Assembly (NCBI GenBank): GCA_954871525.1
Contig: OX940870.1
Location: 12,679,501 to 12,743,500 of the forward strand
Direction of reading: 5' to 3'
Source of the DNA: Parietaria judaica
Lineage: Eukaryota > Streptophyta > Magnoliopsida > Rosales > Urticaceae
Length of the DNA stretch: 64,000 nt
Shown here piece by piece: positions 24,539 to 36,384 of the stretch. Positions within the stretch are counted from its first letter, which is position 1; the number at the start of each line of letters is the position of its first letter. A program made the position numbers and the translations under genes. The notes under the pieces are model-generated. The model was not told the origin of the DNA. It saw nothing but the letters and a program-made list of their open reading frames with translations, and made no database searches.

Positions 24539-27500
24539 GTTGTATCAATATCACTTTGACACCAATCGTTCGTATACAATCCCAGCTAATCGATCTAAAC
24601 GGATAAAGACTATATAACAAAAGTTTTACTGCGGAATAATTAACATTATCTAATTAAGTGAACGAGTAGAATACACTTTGTTCATTATGGGCTAAACCTG
24701 AAATTGTGTCTGATACCACAATTCCCATTATTCTATCCGGTTTACGAAATCTAATGATAATTAACTGGTCCTGATCATTCATAACATGATTTTGATATTT
24801 GGTTTAAGGAATTAGATAATTATCTAATGAATAAATAAACATGTACCTTAATTCTGTTGTCGTCGTTACGTCTTCTGATTCTGAAAAGGCTTCTGGGATT
24901 TTTTGTGTGCAGAATTTCTCTCAATAGCCTTCCGATGTATGTTCCGGAGTTAGACCGCTAGGATGTGTGGGCTCTAGGGATGATCACGAATTCCTTAGGC
25001 CTGACCGGGATCGAGTTCTCTCTCTGGCATTGATCACAAAATCGCAGAGAGGGAGGGAGAAAAGGGAGAATTTAAATTTCTAAATGTGAAGGTTATGTTT
25101 TCTGGTTTCAGGTCTAGCCTATTTATAGGTGTAAATCAAATCTTAACCAACTGGAGATATTTACTCATTATCTTAAAAGGTAATGTATAATATCAAATCT
25201 TATTAGATCTTTCAAAAAAGATTGAAATCTAAAGATTAGATAACAAATCTTTTATGGAATCAAATCTTCCAAGATTTATATCTACCTAATTTTCGAATTA
25301 ATATATATTATCTTAAATTCGAAAATAATTCTAAATTCGAAAATCGAACTTATAATTAAACCAAAATCATATATAAATATTTTTAATTATAATTAATTAT
25401 TAATAAATATTAACAATTAAATCCAATAATTAAAATTATATTTATTAATTAAATACTATAGATATAAATCCTGTCTTTAATTTATCATCAAATTCGCAGC
25501 CAACGGACCCTAATCCGGGTTTTCCCGGATTACCATTTTAGCCATAACTTTCTCTATGTACATCAGAATGATGCGATTCAAAATGATAAATTATTAGAAT
25601 TTGATTTCCCACAGTACTGTGATTGTCAAGGGGTAAAATTTTAATTCATCAATTTTCACTTCCCGGACTGTGCTAAAACTTTTGTACTTTTGCCATTTAG
25701 GATGAATATACATTTCGTGACATAAATCTCGAATCTAGTCTAATTGGATCCACCCCATATTCAATAAGTGAATATGTAATGCGGTTTCACTCTTGTGGAG
25801 TTACAAAGGGGACTAATGGACATATTATTCAAGCTTAGGTGAAATAAAGATATTTCACCAAACTTCTGTTACATTACACTATAGCCCAAAGCTAAATACA
25901 CTCTTGAATAATAATACCAATATAATCCTGACACACGAGTCATCGAATACAATCAGATTCTGGTTATCTCGGTCTTCGTAATTGTTGATGTACAAATTCG
26001 TCATTATTTAATATGACATAAAGTGCTAAAGTTGTGAATGAATTAAATTTACAAACAAAGACAAAAGGCTTTTAAGAAATAAATCAATATTCGCAAAAGC
26101 CCAATCGACAAGCCCAGTGAAAAAATCTCAATCATACCAAAGCCAACGGATACAAGGCCACTCGGCCCAAAGAGCCCAAAGGCCCAATATCCATTCGACT
26201 TCAATCCAGAAAGACGAGGGTAGAATTGTCATATTTTCTACCCGGCATCCCACTTCAAATCCAAGCGGAAGACCAGGAGCACGGAGTCAAGCCTCCAACG
26301 GGCATAATTCAAACACGACGACGAGAACGAAGTCGCGGGACACGTGTAACAAGATCGTCCATTCAGCCCAGTCAGCACGGAGAGAAGACCCCATGATTCC
26401 TGGAAGACCAACGGGAAGAATTGAAGCCTATAAATACCAAGCTCAAGCTCAGATCAACACACACGCACACTTACAACTCTGAGAGAATACACCGAAAGCT
26501 TCTACCCGGCATATTTGCTCACTTTGAGATTTTGTTGTATTCTTTCCCCCCTTCTTACTCGTTTCTATTTCTAGGCGTGATTTTGCTGTCTGTAGCTATC
26601 CGTCTATGTCAATTGTAGCAATAAACTAACAGAGGAAGTAATCAACTACCGCCTTGGGACGAACCTCTATAAAAAAATCCCCCGTCTCATTTATATTGCT
26701 TATATATATATATATCGTGAGTGAATCGAGAGCTTGCAACGTGAGAGATCGAATTCCACCAAATTGTCTTATTCAAAAATATCATACACTCACAAGTCAC
26801 ACTTGACCGTTTGAGGTGGGAAACCACGTCAACAGTAATTATTATGATTCTCATTAAAGGGTACTAGCTGCCGTACTGCCCTTTTGATGACACTATCTTT
26901 ATTCTATGAATCTTACAAACTACTCACTCATTGGTTTATTAATTCAATAAGTTGTACATGAGTACTTGTTTGTTTCTCTAGAAACATATTAAAGAAAATC
27001 ATAAACTTGTTATCCATATATGCATTCATGCAACTTATCCTGGTTAACCTTCTGATCCAAAAATGAAAGTGATTAAGAATACCAGTGTATTCCTTAACGA
27101 TCGAATCAAAGATCATATGAGTTAAACCATATAAGTTCATGATACTCATGACATCAACCAATTCCATCTGATAATCTTTGTGACTTAATCTTACTTTCAT
27201 CAGTGACAGTCATACTTGATGATTTCGGGTGTTAAGTTTGTCCATCCAGTATGGAGACACTCCAATACCTAGTGACTCTCAAAGGTGTAGGACCAGCACC
27301 TGATCCGGTAAAATATCATCACATATAGTGACTTGAGCTCACTAATGGTTTTTACCAATTATAAATTCCCACATTCTAATCTAACCATGGATTACCTTTA
27401 AATTCTTAACTTATGCAGGTCAAACCTCCTCACACAATAGACTTTGTGCGATGATGCTGCATAATTGTAAAACGTTTATAGAACTTTGAGATGAACCATT

Positions 27501-27639
27501 CATTTTACATTATCTCATGATAAGACTATATAAGACTATAATTAATAAGTTGTATATATTTAAAAAGAAAGACAACATTAATCTCAGTGAAATGGGATTA
27601 ACATCTGAATGGAGGGTGTATTTAAAAATATGTCCAACA
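24539..27639 (-). mobile_element. LTR-B, complete copy, split by LTR-C
   Basis: Read on the minus strand it begins TGTTGGACATATTTT at 27639, matching the start of the solo LTR-B at 57154 (TGTTGGATATATTTT). It ends near TTGATACAACC at about 24539. Paired landmarks include the stretch around GTACTGCCCTTTTGATGAC, which in the 57154 copy is GTCATCAAAAGGGC. A solo LTR-C (25983-26833) lies inside it. Its left part is shared with the tandem units up to 25578. A clean target duplication was not found. Confidence 0.75.
25983..26833 (+). mobile_element. Solo LTR-C (851 bp)
   Basis: The ends are TGTTGATGTAC and CCACGTCAACA, with a perfect 5-bp target duplication GTAAT at 25978-25982 and 26834-26838. 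Inside are a TATA box CCTATAAATA near 26428 and AATAAA near 26620. A related LTR is at 43148-44099. Open frames of 65 to 121 residues here are ordinary LTR sequence. No internal retrotransposon region remains. Confidence 0.9.
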
Positions 27640-27831
27640 ATCTCTACTTGCACTCTTAAGAAGATGTTTCATCACATTTCCTTGCCCTCCCCGTATGTCC
27701 TGATGGGCTTTGCAAGTGGTCCTTTATGAATAATTTTTTATCCTTTATTTAAAGCCTATTATTATTCAGTCATGAAATTAATTAATTCACAACTTATACT
27801 ATATGACAGTATTAAGATAACGACGAATTTG
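27640..27831 (-). mobile_element. LTR-C remnant, minus strand
   Basis: It ends GAATTTGTACATCAACA, the reverse of the LTR-C start, and the adjoining sequence follows the U3 of the copy at 25983. LTR-B inserted into it at 27639/27640. The remainder of this older LTR was not found. Confidence 0.6.
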
Positions 27832-28214
27832 TACATCAACAAGCATTATGGTCAAACTTTTTTTTTTTTTAGTTTTTAAAAGATAATAGACTAATGTACA
27901 GGAGTTATGACTATCATTCACTCAAGTTCCATTTAAATAGCTACTTACTACATCATTAAATAAATAAATAAAAATTATAAATAATTTTTAAAAAAATTGT
28001 AATAAATGCCCATTTTGTGTAAAAGGTTTAAAAAAATGTCCATCCGTGAGAGTAAACTAAATTTTTTAGTAGTCACCCCCGAAAAAAAAATCATGATCTG
28101 CCCCTAATTGCAGTTAAATTTTCTATTTCATTCGCATCAATTATAAACAAAAACAAAAAACAAAAATCAAGATAAAACAATCAATAAATTAGTCGTGCAT
28201 AATTTCAGTTACCG

Positions 28215-28262
<48 letters not shown>

Positions 28263-28380
28263 GCAAAATAACATCAGCCCAAAAAACACCGTTTTCCTAC
28301 TCCATTATATTTTTTCGTTTTTTTAAAAGAATTTAATAGAAAATAAATAAAAGACGAGTAAGCCACTCGGTCGTCGTGTC
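27832..28380. other. AT-rich intergenic DNA
   Basis: No gene is seen. It holds poly-T and poly-A runs and an (AT)n microsatellite at 28217-28250. Confidence 0.6.
28217..28250. repeat. (AT)n microsatellite
   Basis: About 17 perfect AT units. Confidence 0.95.
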
Positions 28381-28382
28381 CC

Positions 28383-29630
28383 TTGGTAAACTACTCTTCC
28401 TCTTCGAAGAGAAGCATCTCCGCACTCTATAAACTTTCATTCGGTTATTCATCTCAGTCGCTCAATCTTTCTCTCTCGCTTAATCTCCACGATTCAAAAT
28501 CCTCTTTATCGGCTTCATCTTCTTCAGAAGATTTGAAGAAGATTGGTGTCCTCTGTGTGTGGTTCGATTCGATGAATCGCCAATCGCATCCTGTCTCATT
28601 CTTCAACCGTACTTTGTCTCTATTTTTTTTTTTGCCATCTGCATAGAACCATTTCCGGCGAGAATCTAAGGTATGTTCTGTCTGTTTTTCGTTTATCAGA
28701 AAATGTTAACTTTGGTGTACTTTAAAAAAACAGTACTTTCTGGATTTTAATAGAGCAATCGGCTTTGCTGTGAAGTGATCAACTCTTTGTCTTGCTATTA
28801 CTTTTTCTCTTTAGTTGAAAGCATTTAAGAATATTTGTTGCTTTCTGAATTTCTAATGAAGATGGCGAAGAACGATATGACTTGAAAATCTGACGTGTTT
28901 GATTTTGATGTTCTTAAGTTCTGACAATGGTAAATTTATCATTTGTGATTCTTGATTCTGGTTTTTATTGATACATACGAGATTTTTGGTATAGTTATTC
29001 CGATATGAGACAAGAAACAGACAAAAAATCAACGTCGCTTCTCTCTGTTTTACAGTCATACATTTTTAGTGCAGTTTGATAATAGGCAATTCATATTTTG
29101 ATATAGATACGTGCAGATTTGTTCTTTTAATAGATCATTCGTGTTTTTTTCTTAGATTAAAGATTTTGATGACAATATGTTCGAAATAATGCTCAAGTAA
29201 AAAGGTCAAACTAAGTTCTAGTGTTCAAAATCCAGTTTATCTTTTCATATCTGTTTTTTTGTCTTGAATTATACAGAGGGAGATAAATGAAAAATAACCT
29301 CGCAAAAAAGTTAATACACATTCATCGTTTTCTGTGTGCAATGGCTAGAAGGCGCGATTCCTTGTTGACCCCGTGATGATTGCCACGTGTAAAGGTGTTT
29401 CCGTCTTGATTGGATCTGGTGCTGATGTGGTGATCAGTGACATGGTTAGCATGGAAGATGCATGCCTGGTCTTGAGGAGTGCTTGGTCCTTAAGAATATG
29501 TCCGTTGAAAATGCTTCAAGGTTTGGGCTTCGCTCGTCGTGATAGGCCGTTTTATTGTCAGGGCCCATTTGTGTTGTTGTGCTGGTTTTCATGTCGTGCT
29601 TCATGGTAAATGAGTTTGATGTCGTATGTT
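28383..29630 (+). other. Possible leader exon and gene fragment
   Basis: The segment 28383-28673 looks like a plant 5' exon: it is CT-rich, holds an open frame of 87 residues and ends with the donor-like CTAAG followed by GTATGTT. After about 670 AT-rich bases, 29373-29606 has a short frame with the phrase ATCKGVSVLIGSGADVVISD, which reads like protein sequence but matches no family I recognise. No complete coding model can be built. It may be a decayed gene, a long non-coding RNA or an unknown gene cut by the transposons to its right. Confidence 0.3.
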
Positions 29631-29877
29631 AGCTGGGAGGCCATGACACTGTCGTTTTGCACTAGGGAGACCAGTTCCTTGTCGTTTTTCTTGGGGACAA
29701 AGTCCCACATCAGTAATAATTCACAATATTGTAAATTCATGGAACGATCCCATTGATAGTTTCTTAGGATCATCTTGCATTTAAATTTCAACAAATTAGC
29801 AATATTCATAAACCGGATTACCGGAGTATAAAAATTGCCTTATAAGTGTATTACTAAAATAAATTACGTAAAAAAAA

Positions 29878-30282
29878 GTTAATGACGGTAAAAATACCTG
29901 AAGTTCGGTCAAAGAACCCTTAGTGTACCCAAAATTTAAAAGTGGTGGCAAAAATATCCATAGTCGCATTTGGGGAGTTGGCCACTCCATTCTCGTAGCA
30001 TCGCTAACTTACCTGTTAACTCTGGCCACGTGGAAAAACGTGGGTTGCGGACATAACAATTTTTGCCACGTGGACGAGTCCACATCTGCCTCGTTTCCAA
30101 CAAAACAACGAATTAAACTCCTAAGTAATACTATTTAATACAACTAATCAAACCCCTAATGATTACACTTAAGAAAACAGATTTGTCCACATCGACAGAG
30201 TTAACTGGTATGTTAACGGCGTTACGAGAATGGAGTGGTCAACTCCCCAAATGCGACTTTGAGTATTTTTACCTTCATTAAC
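29878..30282. mobile_element. MITE with long inverted ends
   Basis: The ends are GTTAATGACGGTAAAAATAC and, reversed, GTTAATGAAGGTAAAAATAC. Inverted similarity continues for over 80 bases (CGCATTTGGGGAGTTG and CACTCCATTCTCGTA appear in both arms), with an extra stretch of about 50 bases in the left arm. It has no gene. The superfamily is uncertain; Mutator-like is likely from the long arms. Confidence 0.7.
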
Positions 30283-30315
30283 CTTAAAAACATCTCAAAA
30301 TAAAATGGTACTAAT

Positions 30316-32081
30316 CAAGGTTCGACTTATCGTGGATAATCGACGATTATCGCTCTTACCGATGTTTACTAATAAAAAATCCACTACACTAGTTGTCGTT
30401 CTGTAACTTATCGCCGATAATCGAGATAACCGATAAATCCATTTCCAATGGACTATCTTTTTTTGCATTGTAAAAATGAGGTACTTTTTGGTGCAATTAG
30501 AAAATTTTGGCAAAAGTTTGCAAAGTTTTGATTCAAGCGTTTTTCTTCGAATTTGTTCAAATTTGTGCGAACTTTTTGGTAAATTTAAGAGTTATAATCA
30601 TAGATATGTATGAATCGTGCATTTTTTTTTCTTTGATATTTACTCATTTTTACGATTTTTAGAAGATTTACATGAGTTCAAAACTAAAGAGTAAGTTGTT
30701 CATATAAGTTATGTTTTTCAAAGGGTAAAGATTAGTACTTTTGTGATTTTGAGTATTTTTTTTTTTTTGCATTCTTATGAATATATATTGATGAAATTTT
30801 TTTTTGATGACTTAGTTTGTAATTATTTTGTGAAATTTAGAGGAAATTCGGATTTGTATGCTTGTTAGGCAAAAGTGTACAAAATTTTGAATTTTTAAAT
30901 TTGCTCAAAATATAGATATTTTTTTATGATTTATTGTTTGTATATGCTTTAAAAGATTGTATTTAGTTTTAGTAAGAAATATGTGTTGGTTGGTGAATTT
31001 TTTAGGCAGATTTGATGATAATTCAGATTTCCTCATAATTGCGGCAAAAGTATTTGAAGTTGATCTTTTCGTGATTTGTGAAGTATTCTACTCATTTTTT
31101 GGGTGTTTTCATTCATTAAATATTTTTTGAAATATTAATATGAGTTTTTGGTGTAATTTATTTTCATATTTTACGATCATTTGGCTATTCACATAATCGC
31201 GGCAAAAGTCTTCAAAGTTTATGTTCTTGTGATTTCTCCGGTAATCCACTGACTTTTCTTGCTTTTAGCTTTCATTAAAAGCTAAAAGCAAGAAAAGTAC
31301 TTATTTTTGTGGAAAAAGTACTTGTTTTTAGATTTTGGTGGAATTGAATTTTTTTTAGGTAAACTTGTTTTTTGCGGCAAAAGTACTTATTTTTGCCATT
31401 TATATTGCTGTAACTAGTCTCGTAAAAACAATCTTGCGAGGGAGCATTGCACTCACTATGGGGATCTGAGTAACAACTCGAGTTTCAAGTGCAATTATTA
31501 CTGGAAGGAGATCAAAGTTGACAGAATCACGAGGATGAAACAACATTTGGCCGGCACCGATAAGAAAAAAAAATTGTGCAGGAGATTGTACACACTTCGA
31601 ATGTGCATGACTTTTTTGGAACAAATATCTAAAGATGCATATAGAAACAAGTTGTGCCATAGGAGATCGTCTTTTTTCTGAGGTCGGAGAAGTTGGTCTG
31701 AGACTCTGAGTATTATCTATTCAGTATCTATCCATTATGTGTTTGAGTTTTTAGAATATGTGTTTGATAGTTGAGATTTGTAAGACTATTTTATTAGTGT
31801 TTTAGATTGGAGACTTGTGATGGAATTTAATGTCTGTGTATGACTTTTTATTTTTATTTTTTATGGAAGTGTGTATGACTTTATCTTCATATGTTTTGAG
31901 GTATGATATATAAAAATATTTTGTAAGTTTTCCGTCGATAAGTATGGAAAAGTGTCGATAATCCGTCGATAATCCTCGATAAATATCGGTTATCGGTAAG
32001 CTACAATATTATTAGTTTTCCGTCGATAATCTATCGATAACGGCAAGCGATTTATCGGTTATATCGATAAGTTGAACCTTG
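30316..32081 (+). mobile_element. Non-autonomous hAT element (1766 bp)
   Basis: The ends are CAAGGTTCGACTTATCG and, reversed, CAAGGTTCAACTTATCG. A perfect 8-bp target duplication GTACTAAT lies at 30308-30315 and 32082-32089, which is diagnostic of hAT. Both subterminal regions are rich in ATCGATAA and CCGATAA motifs, likely transposase-binding sites. The middle is AT-rich with spaced GCGGCAAAAGT motifs, and it contains a BED zinc-finger fossil. No intact transposase is present. Confidence 0.92.
31439..31558 (+). pseudogene. BED zinc-finger fossil of hAT transposase
   Basis: A 40-codon open stretch reads like the N-terminal BED finger of hAT transposases: SSFKCNYYWKEI followed by RITRMKQHLAG. 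The usual second cysteine of the C-x-x-C pair is a tyrosine here, so the finger is broken. No downstream DDE or dimerisation region is visible. It explains where this non-autonomous element came from. Confidence 0.7.
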
Positions 32082-32329
32082 GTACTAATACTATCAATAT
32101 CATCATCCTTATAATTATTATTATTTTTATCTTCTAGCATCTTAAATTTTGTTCTAAAAAATTAATAAATGTGTTGTTTCTCTCTTTCTCGGCAACAAAA
32201 CAGAAATATAATACGGGAACGATCGATTCTCAACGCAAGGGGAGCAACTACGGTGAATACAGACGCTTACGGCCAATTCCGGAAGGTAAGTATATTGCAG
32301 CAGAGAGTAGCTCCGGTCACCGGCGAATA

Positions 32330-35288
32330 ATGGCCGGCGAGAATTTCCATCCTCTCATCGCCGCTCAGCTCAGCTACCTCGCCGCGCATTTTCCTCTCTC
32401 CGTCAAGGTTCTACCTTCTCAAAACCCTCGCTCTCCGCTCACCTAGGGCAAGATGTTGTCACTTTTTCAAGAGAAACTGAGCAGAGATTCGATTTGATGT
32501 GCAGATTGAGCACATGTGGTCAGGTAGCAAATCGTGCCCTGGAATACTTGATCGCTTCACTTTGATGATCCCTTATTGCCTCGATCATCTCAAATGTGAG
32601 TGAGTCTTCGTTCGATTTCACTGCTCTCTCATCAATTCTCGTTATGTATTGAGTGTGATAAGCTGGATTGCATCGCAGGGGATATCATATACGATTCGGA
32701 ATCCCCGTCTTCGGCTCCGGATGTTATATTCGAAGCCGAGGATGACCCATTTCTTACGTTTCTTTTGACTGTTGGTGGTGAAGAATTCAAGTCTCAGAGA
32801 AATGCTTTGACCGACTGGAACGGCAAAGAACCGTTGCGCCTAATGTCTCTCGTCCAACAACTCAGGTTATTTGTTAGTTTCTTGTTAATTTTTTCCGCCA
32901 CGTCGATTTCGTTTTTGATAATTTGCTTAATAAATTGTATGAATTTTATCATGTTTGGTAGGGATCAGTACATGGCATATCAGAAGAAGCGAGTTAGCGA
33001 AGTTGACGACGAGAGGCTGAAATTCGAACTCAGCACAATTATGTACAGAGAGGTATATTATGATTACATGATTAAGATTGGGTCGTTTTGAATTGTAATT
33101 TGTAAAAGAGACGATTAAAAGATGTTAGTGATGAAATTCTGCGTTAATCGATTGATATATGCTTTTATTGTAACACTAGATGTCTTCTTTAATTGCAGGG
33201 AATTGAAATGCATTTGATATCCGGGATTGACAAGGTATTTTTCCGAGCATTGTGTCATTGCCTGTGTCTGCAGCTTTTTTCGTTGCATCTTCTGATTATT
33301 ATGTGGGGTTACTATGCCTCTGATTTTAGTGTAGATGGATGAGGTCAAATTTGCAGTACCTCTATTGGATATGGATATTAATAAGATGGTTCCAGGGTGC
33401 CCTTGGAGACTTCCACAGAAGATATTCTTGCAGGTTCACAACCGTCCCTTCCTGGTTTTCTTTACTTATCCTTGGGGGTAAAACCGGTGTTCTGGTTTTG
33501 GCTCTTTGGCCATTTTCTAAACCGGAATCGGATATCTGGTATAGAGAAACAGAAATCTGAAATGTTTTATACCCTTTTTAACTGTTTCTGGTGTAAAATC
33601 GGTATGAGGAAGGAAAAAAAGGTCTGAAAATTCACTTGTGAAGGAAATTACAAATTATCATGCTCGAAAGTTACAAAAATAAAAATAAAAACCTTAAAAA
33701 TAATAATCTACACAGCCCAAAAACCGTTTTTAAAAATGAATTATTTTGTTCTACCATTTGTTTTCGTCCTTTTTCATAGTTTGTTGTATCATGTGATGTT
33801 GCAGGTTATGTTTCCTGTGGGGAAAAAATATGGTTCTATCCCATCTGCTCCTCGGCTTAAGTTAGTGGCGAACTCGGAGTTGAAAGCGCTTTTTTCCATT
33901 GAAGAAGTCAAGCTTCCTTCATGGGTGGATGGAATGTGGGTCAAAATGCTTATTTTTGTGAACTATTGGCCTCTGAATTTTATAGTATTATTCATAAACG
34001 TTTCTTGCTTTCAAAAGGTGCATGGCCGAATATCTTCCCCATCTTGAAGAATCTCTCGAGAAACAGGTTAGCTGAGTAGATTCTGTTTTATCTTTTATTC
34101 TCGATATATAGGAGCACTTATCATCGTTCAATCCGCTTGATTTTCGTTTTAAGGTCTTTGAGGCGGTTTCATTGATTGACATTAGAAGGAACTTTATCGA
34201 GGCACTAGCCCCTAAATTGGGGAGACCATTAGAAGCTGATTCAGTAAGAACTTAAGCAATCAATTTATATGCTCATATATTTCGTCTCACTAACTGTAAT
34301 TAAAAAAAAAAATTGTCGTTGAAGGTTTTCTGCAGAAAGGCAACTTTTCTTGCTGGCTCTGGAGTATTCACGTTCATGGTAACATACAATTTCTCTGCTC
34401 GTCATTTGGGCCGAAAAACGTGCATTTGAGAATTGAGATTGATCAATGATCTAAATTTAACTATTTTTGTTGAATTGAAATTTTAGATAATGTTGTAGAT
34501 TAAGTTGATTCCTCCTGATTCTATTGCGATAAGCTGCGTTCGGCTTCTGAAGAATTAAATCATTCATCACTTTTTCTTGTCTTCTTATTACGTCCTGCTA
34601 CGCTAACGATTCTTAAATCACTAGTTTTTTCGCCTATATTTTTACTGATTATCTGTTTTTCCTCCCCTTGATTATAGATTCACTTATCAATCCCGTCTCA
34701 GTTTCCAAGGCATCAGCCCGCTCTTGTTCTTCAGAGCTCACAGGTTACGATCTCTCTAGCTTTATGGTTAAACGGCTTTTATGAAATCGATAATTTGTGC
34801 GAATTGAAATACTTGTTAGTTTTAATCCAATTATGTTTACTCTCTTGAATCGATGCTATTTTTTTGTATGTTCTCAACAAAAATGATCTTTTTAACTTAA
34901 ATGATACAGTACTGAAGTCAATTTTTATTAGAAAATTTGCGGGTTTAAAATTTTGCTTTATCCAAGTATCGTTTTGGTTTTAATTATCGATCAGATGGTC
35001 TGCGGGGCAATGTTAGTAGCTCACATTTCTCACATTGATGTAGCACTTCAACTCCCAAGGGGCACCAATAAAATCGCACCAGCTGGCGGACTATCCTTGG
35101 AGCCCGAGGTGGGACACGCCAGCAATGGTCGAACGGATATCGTGAGTCCATCAATTATGTTTTCTTAACCCGAACGCGCTCTTATCACGTCACTGATTTA
35201 TACAATGTGTGTCTTGGTCAGTGAGTTTTTGGTGGACGAGGCTGTGAACTTCAAGAGATTCTGCAATGAGGCTCTTCTTCAGCACTAA
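32330..35288 (+). CDS. BRE: BRISC and BRCA1-A complex member 2 (BRE/BRCC45)
   Basis: Thirteen exons give 378 residues, near the usual length for the family: 32330-32407, 32505-32595, 32679-32865, 32962-33052, 33199-33234, 33335-33433, 33805-33935, 34018-34066, 34154-34243, 34325-34378, 34678-34743, 35044-35141 and 35222-35288. All introns are GT-AG and all phases agree. Recognisable stretches are MIPYCLDHLKWDIIYDSESP, FPRHQPALVLQSSQHF and DYPWSPRWDTPAMVERI, typical of the UEV-like folds of BRE. In animals and Arabidopsis this protein is a scaffold of the BRCC36 deubiquitinase complexes that cut K63-linked ubiquitin, and it acts in homologous-recombination repair. The start MAGENFHP is chosen over an in-frame ATG at 32171 because the upstream residues look like leader sequence. 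A hAT element ends 249 bases before this ATG, so the promoter may lie partly in the transposon. Confidence 0.93.
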
Positions 35289-36384
35289 TAAAACCCATTC
35301 AAGCTTTTCTTGTGTAAATCTGCATCACTACAAAAACCTGTGTATGCTAGGAAAGAGAAATGGTCATTGAATTTCTTCAATCCATCGTAATTAAATTAGA
35401 ATTTAGATAGAAGTGTTCTAGACTTCTAGTGACGTTGTGGGACCAAAACGGTGGCGTTTTGGATCATTGGGTGCGTGGGTGTGGGCCACACCGCCTTAAC
35501 GTGGGACCCGCGAAAGAGAGAGAAACACAGCTTGGCTTGGTTTTATCGCCTGGTTGGCGTTTCATGTCCTTATTACTGTCTCTCTCTCTCCCCAACTCCA
35601 CCACCAATAATTACATTTAACCCCCTTCGCTCTTTAACACCAAAAATGTTGGATTTATCTGAAGGGTGTCCAAAACGAGGTAAATTTCGTTTCACCCCTA
35701 AATATATTTTTTATAACACACTCTGACTCTTCTTATGTAAAGCATTGCCAATTTGCCAGTCTCTATCCCACATACATCGTAGCTCATTAATTAAATTATA
35801 AATAATTTTAACAATAGTAGTGGCAAGAGACTTGACATTTACTTTACGAAGTAAAATACTTTGGGGTTAGGAATAGGATGGTAAACGAATTTGATGATAT
35901 CGACACTAATACATTTTTTTGAATGAAAACAGTATGAAACCATAGAGTATTTATTATTTAATAGAACGAGTCAGTTGAGGTACTCATTCTTTTACGAGCC
36001 TAAATTACATAAATCGGGTCCAATCGTTCTTCTTAAACACGATTAATATATAATACAGTTTGTGAGTCTATCTAAAACTAATAAGAAGCGACTAAAACAT
36101 GAAAACGATTAATAATGTAGTCATAAGTCTTAACGGGTAAAAGTGAAACACTTTTTGTTTAAAGGGAGTAAAGTCAAAATTGACAAGAAATAAGGGGCCT
36201 GAGATGTAACTTGGCAGAAAAGATATTTGCCAGCGCTTCCCGCTCGCTCAGTTTAGTTATTGACCATCGCAGCCTCCGAATCTCCCTCTCTCCCACACAC
36301 TCTCTCTCACGCTTATAATATCTCTCTCTCTCTCTCTCCCAAACTCAGAACCGCCATAGCCAAATCCTTCTAAAAGCTTCGACC
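35289..36384. other. Intergenic: BRE 3' side and tubulin promoter
   Basis: The first bases after the BRE stop include AATAAAA (35286-35292), a possible poly(A) signal overlapping the stop. The rest is AT-rich with no convincing gene. The last 150 bases before the tubulin ATG are strongly CT-rich, with TTATAATATC near 36315 and a (TC)n leader, typical of plant tubulin leaders. Confidence 0.6.

Larger units (their letters stand above)
13859..25578 (+). repeat. Tandem unit copy 2 (11,720 bp)
   Basis: This copy is collinear with 2143-13858, offset by about 11,720 bases. Differences seen by eye are isolated substitutions and one-base changes in homopolymers, many inside the 365-bp repeat block. 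It is followed by unique continuation of LTR-B from 25579, so it is the rightmost unit. Confidence 0.92.

Noticed and set aside
1..25578. One giant LTR retrotransposon array (LTR-internal-LTR-internal-LTR)
   Set aside because: LTR-A in each unit has matching GATAG flanks and no primer-binding site or coding region beside it, so it is a solo LTR inside a duplicated segment.
26117..26618. Plus-strand frames of 121 and 65 residues
   Set aside because: They fall within the solo LTR-C between its TG and CA ends and match no family.
32171..32329. An N-terminal extension of BRE from an in-frame ATG
   Set aside because: The upstream residues are unlike the family and the region looks like 5' leader; MAGENFHP is a natural start.
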